Shown here: positions 8,345-17,289 of the stretch, piece after piece
Numbering within the stretch: position 1 is the first letter of the stretch
Layout of the letters: each line of letters opens with the position of its first letter
Source: Lachnospiraceae bacterium UBA3273
Lineage (GTDB): Bacteria > Bacillota > Clostridia > Lachnospirales > Lachnospiraceae
Assembly: GCA_002362385.1 (NCBI GenBank)
Contig: DEUB01000042.1
Coordinates: 21,416-85,415 of the forward strand
DNA length: 64,000 nucleotides
Direction of reading: 5' to 3'
Program-made: the position numbers and the translations under genes
Notes under the pieces: model-generated
Told to the model about the DNA's origin: nothing
Databases searched by the model: none
What the model saw: only the letters and a program-made list of their open reading frames with translations

Positions 8345-9388
8345 ATGTCCGAAAAAATATTTGACGTATCAGTCGTCATTCCCGTATACAACATGGAAGC
8401 TTATCTGGACCGGTGTGTAAAAAGCGTTCTTGCCCAGACCCTTCAAAATATAGAGATCATCCTGGTAGATGACGGCGGAAGGGACCGTTCTGTTACCATG
8501 TGCGACGATTATGCCGCCGCTTATCCCGGAAAGATCCGTGTCCTTCACAAGGAAAACGGCGGACTGACTTCTGCCTGGAAGGCCGGAAGCAACCTTGCAA
8601 AGGGACGTTATATCGGCTATGTGGACAGCGACGATTTTATTCTCCCGGATATGTATGAGAGAATGTTTACCCGCATTGAAGAGGAAGATGCAGATATTGC
8701 CTGTTGCGGCCTGCACCATATTTATGAGGACGGCAATCATGAGGAATGGGACGACCAGATGGATTTCCCCACAGATGTATTTGAACCTGCTGCCTTAGAA
8801 AAAGAAATGTTTCCCGTACTCATTAACGACGGCAGTTTCATGGGCAGAAAGCTCCATCCCAACCGTGTAACCAAGTTAGTCAGGACTTCTCTTGTACAGA
8901 AAAACCTTCCTCTGTGCAGCGATGAGGTTTCTATCGGCGAAGATTTCCAGTTTTCCCTCTGCATGTTTTTAGACGCCAAAAAAGTAGTGGTTTTAAAGGA
9001 TTATTTCCCTTACTATTATTACATGAACAACAGTTCCATGACTATGAAGTATGACAGTCATTATATGGAAAAAATCAAGATTTTAAATAAAAATCTGCTG
9101 CGGATCAGCAAAGAGAAGGGCGGCTATGATTTCAGCACACAGATCTGGAATGATTTTCTATGTCTGACCGTTCTTCACATAAAAGGCGGCATTTACAAAA
9201 AGAAAAAAGCCCCCTATAAAGAGCATAAAAGCGACATGAAATCAATCTGCCATGACCCGGACGTACTTCATGCCTTAAAGGTATATGATATGCCGCAGCT
9301 TACTATAGCGGAAAAGCTGTTTCTGTTTTTTATGAAGCATCATATGTATCTGGCTATTTTTCTTGCGGTACGAATTTATTTCCGTTAA
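8345..9388 (+). CDS. Family 2 glycosyltransferase
   Basis: A 347-residue GT-A enzyme: N-terminal VSVVIPVYNMEAYLDRC, the nucleotide-sugar binding VDDGGRDRS (about 41-49), GGLTSAWKAG, and the DxD-type metal motif YVDSDDF (about 92-98). The C-terminal 150 residues hold a conserved aromatic segment and basic stretch (KKKKAPYKEHK) that may sit on the membrane. It probably adds a sugar to a surface polymer or lipid. The next gene encodes a very large membrane protein of GT-C type, 75 bases downstream on the same strand. Confidence 0.87.
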   Translation: MSEKIFDVSVVIPVYNMEAYLDRCVKSVLAQTLQNIEIILVDDGGRDRSVTMCDDYAAAYPGKIRVLHKENGGLTSAWKAGSNLAKGRYIGYVDSDDFILPDMYERMFTRIEEEDADIACCGLHHIYEDGNHEEWDDQMDFPTDVFEPAALEKEMFPVLINDGSFMGRKLHPNRVTKLVRTSLVQKNLPLCSDEVSIGEDFQFSLCMFLDAKKVVVLKDYFPYYYYMNNSSMTMKYDSHYMEKIKILNKNLLRISKEKGGYDFSTQIWNDFLCLTVLHIKGGIYKKKKAPYKEHKSDMKSICHDPDVLHALKVYDMPQLTIAEKLFLFFMKHHMYLAIFLAVRIYFR

Positions 9389-9463
9389 CAGAACATCCGT
9401 CCAGCTTAACCTGTGCTCTTTAGAGTATTGTTCACTGAAATAGGTAAAGGAAGCTCTTTGAAA

Positions 9464-12463
9464 ATGAGTCAAAACACAAATGACAAGAAAAATATCATAT
9501 CAGGAACTCATGCCGGGAATCCGGGGAAGGGACTGCCCCTCCCGGTAGTTTTTATTCTGCCCTGCATTTTGATCTTTATCCTCTATCTTCTGTTTAAGGA
9601 TCATTACTTTGAAGGCTTTTCCCGGATGTCTGATCTGATCATCGACCAGGTTGCCATGGACGGCAGCAACAAAACCGGAGAATGGGAATTTTTCTGGGGA
9701 CTGCTCTGGCTCGGGTGCTTTTGTATTTTAGGACTGTTTCTGGCCGGAAGAAGCCCCTTTGCCCCTAAGCGTAAGTCTCATACCCCCGTTTTATCGGCTT
9801 CACAGCCCTCATCCGCACGGGATCTGTCTTATTCATGGAATTTTTCTTATTCCTTTGAAGAGGTCCCTCTTTTATTAAAATGCGCTTTATGCTTTTTCCC
9901 CCCTGCCATACAACTGATATGCTATGGAAAAGTTTCCCTGTATCTCTGGCTTTTTTCCCTTATCTTTGCCCTTTTGATCATTATTTTAAAAAAGGACTGT
10001 GCAAAAGGGATTTCATTATTCCTCTTTCTTTACTTTGATGTCCACGTCATCAATCTGGTTTCGTCATTTTTTACCGGAAAATATCTTCACTCGGATTTAT
10101 TGATATTCGGGGCCGCGGCCCTTATCTTTCTTTTTGCACTCCTGTTTTATTTTCATTTTTACGGGGTATTTGATAAGATTTTTTTTATAAGCCAGCTTCC
10201 CCTCCCCCTTTTATTGATCCTGTATCTGAAAAATTCCTACAGCTATCAAGGACAGATCCTGCATCTTTCCTTCCCCAAAGCGTATCTGATCTTTATAGCC
10301 GGCTTAATACTTGCCCTGTACGCAGGCTTTTTTCTTCAACATCATTTTTCTAACCTATCCGGTAAAGATCCGAAGCCTTTTGCCTTCGTTTCTTCGGCAG
10401 TTTCCGTTTTTTTATACGGTTCCTATATACCCCCGGCCTTAATCATCCCTACGGATATGCACCATTACGGCGAACAGATGCTTCCGTGGCAGCAGATCTT
10501 TGTTTTGGGAAATTCCCCTTACGAAGACTATTTTCCGGTATCGGGATTATTTCCTGTGTTAGCCGGCGGTATCAATCAATTATTTTTCCATGGGAAGGCC
10601 TCTTCCTACAGCGCCGCCTTTGTCATACTATTTGTTTTGTTTGCAGTACTCTCAGTTGTCATGATATCTTTTCATGTAAAAGGGGAATGGGCGCTTCTTT
10701 TTGCCTTTCTCTTCCATATGCCCGTTTACTGCCGGACGTGGGTCATCCTGCCTGTGCTGCTTCTGCTTTTGCATCCTGTTGTCCTTCGTAACAAAAGGCG
10801 CTTTTTGTATCTTTATGTTTTCTGCGGTTTTTTAAGCGGGCTTTACTATCCCCTGTTCGGCCTGGCGCTCATTGTTGCCGGAATGCCCTTTGCACTTTTC
10901 TGCCTGTTCTCCTTTTTTAAGGAGAGAGAAATAAAAGCAGAACTTTTGAAAAAATCATTTTACCCGGAAACGCTCATTCTTTTTCTCCCCATCATTTTAT
11001 CCGTTCCCATGTTGATAAAAATGGCGTCCCATATCCTGACCTATTCCGGCCAGACCCTTCTCGCCGACGGATTGTCCTTAAGTTCCGTATCCGTTCCCGA
11101 ATGGTTTATGCCTTATTTATCCTCCTTTGAAAAGATCAGATCCGGGACTTACTATGCCCTCCGCTTTTTAGGCCCTATGCTCCCTGTCTGGCTTTTTCTT
11201 CTACTGTTTTTGTCCTTTTACTACAAAAACAAGGATAAAAAGCCTTACCACCTGCCTGCTTTTCTGGGACTGTCCGCAGGGTTTCTCATCCTTCCCGTAT
11301 GCTATACATACACTTTGGTCATTATGGATGAGACCTGGGTCAGCAGACTGTTTTCCCGCAGCAGCCACATTTACCTTTGGATATTAGGCATCTTTCTTCC
11401 CATCCTTATTATCCGATTCGGAAGACAGATCTTCCAAAAGGAAACATCTGCCGCAGTCTGTATCGCTTTTTCCTTGAGCATTCCTTTTCTTACCTTTTAT
11501 CAAATGGGGGATTACCAGTTCCCTTCTTTAGACGGAACCACAAACGCGGACTGCGCATGTGTAGGGGAATACACGGCTAACCTCCTGCCCTTTTCCGTCT
11601 CTCCTTCGGCCCTTTCCGTTACCGAAGAGGATGCCGCCTGTTTTCCCTCCTTAGGATACGGATTTATGGAAAACAGCGTGAAGGAACGTCTTTATGAATA
11701 TGGCGAAAACCTGAAAATCCTTCGCAATGCAGATAAGGATTTGAAGATCCTGGCACTGGATAAGCTGCAGATGTACTATTTTCTCTTAAATGAGAGCGCC
11801 CTCTATTCGGGAAAGGTTTCCCTTGCCAAGAGCAGGGGCGCGGCAGACGCGGTAATCGCCCTTATTGACGAACACACTGTTATCGGAAGCGACTTAAGCC
11901 CCTTAAATAATTACTACATTTACCGTGAATTATTGATAAGAGGCTACGCTTATGACAGCCGTACAGAGTTCTATCTTCCAAAAGCCCTTTATATTTCCAT
12001 GTACGGAGAAGAAAGTTATGCCTCCGCAGACCTTTCCGATTCTCCCTGGGCGGCTCCCCTTTATATGAGTAAATGTCCTCTGTCTCTGGGACACAGCCTG
12101 GAAGATCTGAACGCTTCTGCCCTCATTACCTCTGACGGACCTTCAGAATTTCTTTATGCTGAAATCAATACGGACGCATTAAGGGCGCACTTTGGCAGCA
12201 CACTGAACGAGGACACCATCATTACCATCAGCTGGGAAGGAAAAAGCTGCCTTCTGACCGATCTGGGAGACGGAACCTTACTGCTTCCCTTAGCTTCCAA
12301 CAGCGACTGGGCAACAGGAAATTACAGCCGGGTATTTATCAGTTTATATGATGAAACCAGACCGGTCATGGAAATAGATGATAAGATTCCATTAAAGGAA
12401 GCAAGCGATTACTTACAATATTATTCTTTAAGGGACGCCCCACAGACAGTGAAGCGTGAATAA
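9464..12463 (+). CDS. Large GT-C-like polytopic membrane protein
   Basis: About 1000 residues from the ATG at 9464; a TTG at 9458 is an equally placed alternative for the AAAGGAAG ribosome site. Roughly 14 membrane helices fill the first 650 residues, followed by an extracellular domain of about 330 residues rich in Ser, Tyr and Asp. A loop near residue 330 reads DMHHYGE, like the acidic/histidine loop motif of membrane GT-C glycosyltransferases that use polyprenyl-phosphate sugars. The following GNSPYEDYFPVSGLFPVLAGG fits the same fold. Together with the GT2 gene upstream it may decorate a cell-surface polymer. The substrate is unknown. Confidence 0.62.
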   Translation: MSQNTNDKKNIISGTHAGNPGKGLPLPVVFILPCILIFILYLLFKDHYFEGFSRMSDLIIDQVAMDGSNKTGEWEFFWGLLWLGCFCILGLFLAGRSPFAPKRKSHTPVLSASQPSSARDLSYSWNFSYSFEEVPLLLKCALCFFPPAIQLICYGKVSLYLWLFSLIFALLIIILKKDCAKGISLFLFLYFDVHVINLVSSFFTGKYLHSDLLIFGAAALIFLFALLFYFHFYGVFDKIFFISQLPLPLLLILYLKNSYSYQGQILHLSFPKAYLIFIAGLILALYAGFFLQHHFSNLSGKDPKPFAFVSSAVSVFLYGSYIPPALIIPTDMHHYGEQMLPWQQIFVLGNSPYEDYFPVSGLFPVLAGGINQLFFHGKASSYSAAFVILFVLFAVLSVVMISFHVKGEWALLFAFLFHMPVYCRTWVILPVLLLLLHPVVLRNKRRFLYLYVFCGFLSGLYYPLFGLALIVAGMPFALFCLFSFFKEREIKAELLKKSFYPETLILFLPIILSVPMLIKMASHILTYSGQTLLADGLSLSSVSVPEWFMPYLSSFEKIRSGTYYALRFLGPMLPVWLFLLLFLSFYYKNKDKKPYHLPAFLGLSAGFLILPVCYTYTLVIMDETWVSRLFSRSSHIYLWILGIFLPILIIRFGRQIFQKETSAAVCIAFSLSIPFLTFYQMGDYQFPSLDGTTNADCACVGEYTANLLPFSVSPSALSVTEEDAACFPSLGYGFMENSVKERLYEYGENLKILRNADKDLKILALDKLQMYYFLLNESALYSGKVSLAKSRGAADAVIALIDEHTVIGSDLSPLNNYYIYRELLIRGYAYDSRTEFYLPKALYISMYGEESYASADLSDSPWAAPLYMSKCPLSLGHSLEDLNASALITSDGPSEFLYAEINTDALRAHFGSTLNEDTIITISWEGKSCLLTDLGDGTLLLPLASNSDWATGNYSRVFISLYDETRPVMEIDDKIPLKEASDYLQYYSLRDAPQTVKRE

Positions 12464-12506
12464 TCCCTGACTGCTTTGCCTAAAATGATAACAGGAGGAC
12501 AATAAA

Positions 12507-13859
12507 ATGCCAAATACAACTACCCGAAAATCAGACCAAAACATCCGGAAACAGGGGGCCGATGCTGCCATTGAAGCTTTATCCGAACTGATTGGCGAGG
12601 CTCATTCGCCCTATCACTGCTGCCTGTATTGCCGTGACCGCTTAAAGGACTCCGGCTTTCAGGAATTAAAGCTGACCGAACCCTTTGCCGTAAAACCGGG
12701 GGGCAGGTATTATATCAACGTTTATGACAGCACCTGCATCGCATTTACCGTGGGAAAGGATGTCCTGCCCAAAAAGTCCGTTTCACGGCTTCGTATGCTG
12801 ACCGCCCACACAGACTGGCCCACTTTTCTCATAAAGCCCGATCCTGAAATCTCCTCCGACAGATACGGCAAACTGAATACCGAGCCTTACGGCGGAGCTG
12901 TTTATGCCAGCTGGCTTGACCGTCCTTTGGGGATTGCAGGAAAGGTATGTCTAAAAGGAAAAGATCCCTTCCACCCCATCACAAAACTTGTTGATTCCAA
13001 AGGACCTGTGGCTGTCATTCCCGGCCTTGCCATTCATATGAACCAGAAGGTCAATGACGAATTGAAACTGAATCCCCAGCTTCATATGCTGCCCCTTCTT
13101 TTCCTCAATAAAGACGGGGAGAGCCACAAGGACTTCTTTCTTTCCTATCTGGGACAGTTAGCAGAGGCTTCCCCGGATAAGATACTGGACTATGAAATCT
13201 GCCTGTATAATGCCGATGATGGGGCTTATGCTGGTATCCATAAAGAACTGTTTTCTTCTCCACGCATTGACAACTGTTCCGGCGTTCATGCTGCTCTGGA
13301 GGCCATTTTAAAAGCAGACACTAAGGGAAATCAAATCTGCGTATCCGCTTTCTATCATAACGAGGAAATCGGCAGTTCCACCAAGCAGGGAGCCGACTCA
13401 GGACTGACCATGGGTATTCTGGAACGGCTCTTTGAAAATCTTGGCTTTGAAAAGGAAGGAATTTGCTGTACCATAAACGGCGGACTTTGCCTTTCTTTGG
13501 ACGTTGCCCATGCAATGCATCCCGGCTATCCTGACAAAAATGATTTAACAAACCACCTATGCTTAGGAGACGGCGTTGCCCTGAAGCTTTCCGCAAGGCA
13601 GGCATATGCAACGGATTCTTACTATGTGAGCATCATACAATCCCTTTGCGATGAGCATAATATTCCCTACGCCAAATATGTGAACCGTTCGGATATCCGC
13701 GGCGGCTCCACCTTGGGAAGCATCAGCTCCGCAAAATTAAGCATCCCCTGCGTGGATGCAGGCGTCCCCCTCTTATCCATGCACTCTGCAAGAGAACTGA
13801 TGGCTTGCAGGGACCAGGAGGCACTTTGCAGACTGGCAGAAGCCTTATTTGCGGAATAA
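12507..13859 (+). CDS. apeB: M18-family zinc aminopeptidase
   Basis: A 450-residue cytosolic metallopeptidase of normal family length. Metal ligands of the M18 fold are all visible: TAHTDWPTF (H101), SPRIDN (D255), HNEEIGSS (E286/E287), DVAHAMHP, and SMHSARE near the C-terminus. It removes N-terminal residues, often acidic ones, from peptides, as part of peptide turnover. The ATG at 12507 follows ACAGGAGGACAATAAA. It lies 43 bases after the large membrane protein but is functionally unrelated. The gene symbol is a family-level guess. Confidence 0.9.
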   Translation: MPNTTTRKSDQNIRKQGADAAIEALSELIGEAHSPYHCCLYCRDRLKDSGFQELKLTEPFAVKPGGRYYINVYDSTCIAFTVGKDVLPKKSVSRLRMLTAHTDWPTFLIKPDPEISSDRYGKLNTEPYGGAVYASWLDRPLGIAGKVCLKGKDPFHPITKLVDSKGPVAVIPGLAIHMNQKVNDELKLNPQLHMLPLLFLNKDGESHKDFFLSYLGQLAEASPDKILDYEICLYNADDGAYAGIHKELFSSPRIDNCSGVHAALEAILKADTKGNQICVSAFYHNEEIGSSTKQGADSGLTMGILERLFENLGFEKEGICCTINGGLCLSLDVAHAMHPGYPDKNDLTNHLCLGDGVALKLSARQAYATDSYYVSIIQSLCDEHNIPYAKYVNRSDIRGGSTLGSISSAKLSIPCVDAGVPLLSMHSARELMACRDQEALCRLAEALFAE

Positions 13860-13863
13860 GAGG

Positions 13864-13902
13864 AAAAAGGAACTGTTACCCACCGACAACAGTTCCTTTT
13901 TT
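13864..13902. terminator. Bidirectional terminator
   Basis: AAAAAGGAACTGTT (13864-13877) pairs with AACAGTTCCTTTTT (13888-13901), giving A and T runs on opposite sides. It sits between the convergent aminopeptidase and lactaldehyde reductase genes, so it can stop transcription on both strands. Confidence 0.88.
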
Positions 13903-13929
13903 ACTTTCAATCCATTCTCTTATTTCTCA

Positions 13930-15078
13930 TCAAATCAACGACTCGTACAGCTTTGTAATATCCTCCACGCTGGTCTCCTTAGGATTGCCCGGTCTGCAGG
14001 CGTCGTCATATGCGGACTGCGCTAAGAAAGGAATATCCTCTTTCTTTACGATCTCCTTTAGATCAGCGGGAATTCCCACATCTACGGAAAGCTGTTTAAC
14101 AGCATCTATTGCCGCCTTACGGTATTCTTCCTGGCTCATGGAATCTACATTCTTAACGCCCATGGCCCTGGCAATTTCACGGTATTTCTCTCCGGTAGCT
14201 TCTGCATTATATTCCATAACCGTAGGCAGGATAATGGCATTTGCCACACCGTGGGGCGTATCGTATAAAGCTCCCAAAGGATGCGCCATGGAGTGAACGA
14301 TACCAAGACCTACATTGGAAAAGCCCATGCCTGCAACATACTGTCCCAAAGCCATGCCTTCCCTTCCTTCCGGCGTATTATCGACTGCGCCTCTTAAGGA
14401 ACGGGCAATGATCTCAATTGCTTTTAAGTGGAACATATCGGATAATTCCCATGCGCCTGCGGTAATATAGCCTTCAATGGCATGGGTCAGCGCGTCCATA
14501 CCGGTAGCTGCTGTTAACCCTTTAGGCATGGAAGACATCATTTCCGAATCCACAAATGCCACTACAGGAATATCCTTAGGGTCTACGCATACCATTTTGC
14601 GGTTCTTTTCTACATCGGTAATAACATAGTTGATGGTAACCTCCGCCGCGGTCCCTGCCGTTGTAGGAACTGCAAAAATGGGAACACACTTGTTGGTGGT
14701 AGGCGCCACTCCCTCTAAGCTTCTCACATCCGCAAAGTCGGGATTATTGATAATGATGCCCACTGCTTTTGCGGTATCCATGGATGATCCTCCGCCAATG
14801 GCAATGATGTAATCCGCGCCGGATTTTTTATATGCCTCCACACCGGACTGCACGTTCTCAATGGTGGGATTGGGCTTAATATTGGAATAGAGCTCATAAG
14901 AAAGCCCTGCATCATCCAACACCTTCAATACCTTTGCCGTTACCCCGAATTTAACCAGGTCAGGGTCGGAACATACAAATGCTTTTGTAAAATTCCTTCC
15001 TTTGGCCTCGCCGGCTATTTCATTGATCGCCCCCGCTCCGTGATAGGATGTCTCGTTCAGTACAAATCTGTTTGCCAT
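13930..15078 (-). CDS. fucO: Lactaldehyde reductase (iron-containing alcohol dehydrogenase)
   Basis: A 382-residue group III alcohol dehydrogenase nearly collinear with E. coli FucO. The NAD-binding GGGSSMDTAK (about 95-104) is followed by TTAGTAAEVT and the iron ligands D195 and H199 (GMDALTHAIEGY), H262 (VHSMAHPLG) and H276 (DTPHGVANA). FucO reduces L-lactaldehyde to 1,2-propanediol with NADH during anaerobic fucose or rhamnose use. No other fucose or rhamnose genes are nearby, so it acts as a stand-alone redox sink here. ATG at 15078 follows GGAGGAAAGGT. Confidence 0.92.
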   Translation of the reverse strand: MANRFVLNETSYHGAGAINEIAGEAKGRNFTKAFVCSDPDLVKFGVTAKVLKVLDDAGLSYELYSNIKPNPTIENVQSGVEAYKKSGADYIIAIGGGSSMDTAKAVGIIINNPDFADVRSLEGVAPTTNKCVPIFAVPTTAGTAAEVTINYVITDVEKNRKMVCVDPKDIPVVAFVDSEMMSSMPKGLTAATGMDALTHAIEGYITAGAWELSDMFHLKAIEIIARSLRGAVDNTPEGREGMALGQYVAGMGFSNVGLGIVHSMAHPLGALYDTPHGVANAIILPTVMEYNAEATGEKYREIARAMGVKNVDSMSQEEYRKAAIDAVKQLSVDVGIPADLKEIVKKEDIPFLAQSAYDDACRPGNPKETSVEDITKLYESLI

Positions 15079-15261
15079 ACCTTTCCTCCTTTTTCATTAC
15101 ATAGTACACATTGCTGCTTTGTTAAAAGCCTTTTACGGCTAACTTTATTATAGCCTGTTCTTCCGGTTTTTCCCATAAAAACTTTTCAACATTTTTCAGC
15201 TTTTACCTTTGTTATTCACTTTATACTGACCGGCCTGCATCAGCCATTTTTATCCCAGATG

Positions 15262-16236
15262 CTACCCCAGATATTCTACCGCCATCAACGCAGCAACCGC
15301 CCCGTCGGCTGCCGCCGTGGTCAGCTGTCTGACCGTTTTCGTCCGACAGTCTCCTGCCACAAATACTCCCGGAACCGTAGTCCTGCAGTCTTCTCCCGCC
15401 TGGATATATCCCTTTTCATCCATAGCCACCATTTCCTTTGCGACAGCGGTTTCCGGTTCCTGTCCTATGGCGATAAAAAGACCGTCTACCTTTAATGTTT
15501 TTTCTTCTCCGTCCTTATTTTTTATGCTGATGCTCTCAAGCTTTCCTTCTCCCATAAGTCCCGTTACAACCGAATTTAAAACAAAGCGGACATTCTCCCT
15601 TTTTTCAAGGGCATCCACAAGCTTCTGCTCTCCCCTGAAAGCATCCCTTCTGTGGATCAGATAGACCTCTTTGCAATAGTTGGACAAAAAGAGGGCGTCC
15701 TCCAAAGCCGTGCTTCCCCCTCCGTTGACCGCCACGACCTTATCCCTGTAAAACATACCGTCGCAGGTTGCGCAATAGGAAATCCCCGCTCCCGTCAGCT
15801 CCTGTTCTCCCGCAAGCCCCAAAAGACGATTTTTCGCTCCCGTGGCAAAGATCAACGCTCCGCATTCATAAGAGTTCTTTGATGTATTTACCACAAAAAC
15901 AGGAGCATCGTTTCCGCTGCCTTCCTCATTTCCGTCGGACTGAGCCGCCTCCATATCGGAAATCTCCCTGTTACCGGATTTTTCCACGGAAACCACCTTT
16001 TCCATTTTGATCTGTGCGCCTAAATCCTTTGCCTGTTCATAAAGTCCCTTTGCAAATTCGAAGCCGGACATCTTTTTAATGCCGGGGTAATTTTCTACCT
16101 CGGGCGTATTGATGATCTGCCCTCCGTAGGTCTTCCCTTCCAATACCAGGACGCTTTTTCCCGCCCTGATCCCATAAATCGCCGCAGACAGCCCTGCCGG
16201 TCCTGCGCCGATGATGATCATATCGTACATAGACAC
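15262..16236 (-). CDS. trxB: Thioredoxin reductase
   Basis: A 324-residue FAD/NADPH enzyme. FAD site GAGPAGLSAA (about 10-19), redox CATC at C155/C158, NADPH-binding NGGGSTALEDA (171-181) and HRRDAFR (about 195-201), and the C-terminal FAD motif VFVAGDC. It reduces thioredoxin. An acidic insertion of about 25 residues (roughly 88-112, rich in Glu, Asp, Ser and Gly) lies between strands just before the CATC domain; usual TrxB proteins are about 300-310 residues. The gene stands alone, with no thioredoxin gene adjacent. Confidence 0.92.
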   Translation of the reverse strand: MSMYDMIIIGAGPAGLSAAIYGIRAGKSVLVLEGKTYGGQIINTPEVENYPGIKKMSGFEFAKGLYEQAKDLGAQIKMEKVVSVEKSGNREISDMEAAQSDGNEEGSGNDAPVFVVNTSKNSYECGALIFATGAKNRLLGLAGEQELTGAGISYCATCDGMFYRDKVVAVNGGGSTALEDALFLSNYCKEVYLIHRRDAFRGEQKLVDALEKRENVRFVLNSVVTGLMGEGKLESISIKNKDGEEKTLKVDGLFIAIGQEPETAVAKEMVAMDEKGYIQAGEDCRTTVPGVFVAGDCRTKTVRQLTTAAADGAVAALMAVEYLG

Positions 16237-16349
16237 CTCCTGATTAACATCTCCGCCGCAATTACCGGCGGATTTACTATAACATATGAAAATAAAGACT
16301 GATATGCTTCACTTTCCGGAATGATAACGAAACTGCTTTTCCATAGCCG

Positions 16350-16565
16350 CTACCACACCTTCCCTATGTCTTCTTTTTCCACTCCGTATTCCTCACAAAA
16401 CACAGCCAGATCCTTTTCACTTCGGATCAGCATCACATCTGTAAATTTGCCCGTTGCTTTATCTAAAAAGCCGGCAACTTTTTCTCCCGTGCAGATGCTT
16501 ACCCGCATTACCGGCTTTTGCGTCTCTTTATTATAACCCGGGGTTTTCTTTTTCCTACCAAACAT
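16350..16565 (-). CDS. Small conserved protein with CTGEK motif
   Basis: A 71-residue protein: basic N-terminus MFGRKKKTPGYNKE, then VMRVSICTGEKVAGFLDK and a helical end. I recall similar 65-75 residue proteins in Lachnospiraceae, but they have no proven function. It follows trxB at a distance on the opposite end and shares its strand. ATG at 16565. Confidence 0.62.
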   Translation of the reverse strand: MFGRKKKTPGYNKETQKPVMRVSICTGEKVAGFLDKATGKFTDVMLIRSEKDLAVFCEEYGVEKEDIGKVW

Positions 16566-16740
16566 ATGATTTTACCGCTTTTCAAAAAACAATAAGTTTC
16601 TACCCCTTTATTATAACAGGGATATGGGCGCACGCAATACCCTTTTCTCCCGGCTAAAGATGATCCTGATACGACAAAAGCCGCCCGGGCCTCCCCAAAC
16701 GGCTTATCCGATCCTATCTGTCATACTTTATAGACAGATA

Positions 16741-17169
16741 CTATAAAAACTGCTTTAAATCACACATAAAATCTTCTTCCGCCTTGATCAGGCTTTTTGC
16801 AAGACCGACGCTTTCCTTAGAGGCCTGCTTGTATTTGTTGATGCTTTCCGCTATGGACTGAATGCCCATGTTGCAGCCGTCCATCATGATCTTTGCCACC
16901 TGATTGTTATCATCCTTTACGAACATCTTGACACCGGTAGTCATTCTTGCCATGGCGGCCGCCATGACCCCGGGTTCCTTCCCTGCCGCGCCGTTTTGTC
17001 CGAGCATCCCGTCCGCCTGCTTTTGCAGTTCCATATGTTTGTATTTATAATGGTCGATGACATGGGACAGCTTCCCGTCCATGCCGTAGCTGCCGATTCT
17101 GTTCATGCTGTCAATGGCCATTTTACATCCCGAATCTACCTCTTTCAAAAGACTGATCGTATCGCTCAT
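16741..17169 (-). CDS. Four-helix-bundle protein (DUF2383/ferritin-like), unknown function
   Basis: A 142-residue all-helical protein (MSDTISLLKEVDSGCKMAID) with no membrane helices. It contains KMFVKDDNNQVAKIMMDGCN and MGIQSIAESINKYKQ, a four-helix pattern resembling DUF2383/PA2169-type bundles that associate with ferritin-like folds. No clear di-metal EExxH motif is visible, so metal binding is doubtful. ATG at 17169 follows AAAAGGGAGAAAAAA. The role is not known. Confidence 0.68.
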   Translation of the reverse strand: MSDTISLLKEVDSGCKMAIDSMNRIGSYGMDGKLSHVIDHYKYKHMELQKQADGMLGQNGAAGKEPGVMAAAMARMTTGVKMFVKDDNNQVAKIMMDGCNMGIQSIAESINKYKQASKESVGLAKSLIKAEEDFMCDLKQFL

Positions 17170-17219
17170 TTTTTCTCCCTTTTCCTTTTTATTTTTCCGG
17201 CAATCGTGATACTTTCGAA

Positions 17220-17257
17220 ACTAATATCTCAAGAGCTTTTTTACTCTTCAAGATTAG
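17220..17257 (-). terminator. Stem-loop after zinc-ribbon membrane gene
   Basis: ACTAATATCT and AAGAG on one side pair with CTCTT and AGATTAGT on the other, with small internal mismatches. It lies 33 bases beyond the stop of the membrane protein at 17290. There is only a short T run, so it may be a weak terminator. Confidence 0.4.
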
Positions 17258-17289
17258 TATGGAAAAAGGGAGTAAAATTATACCTCCGG

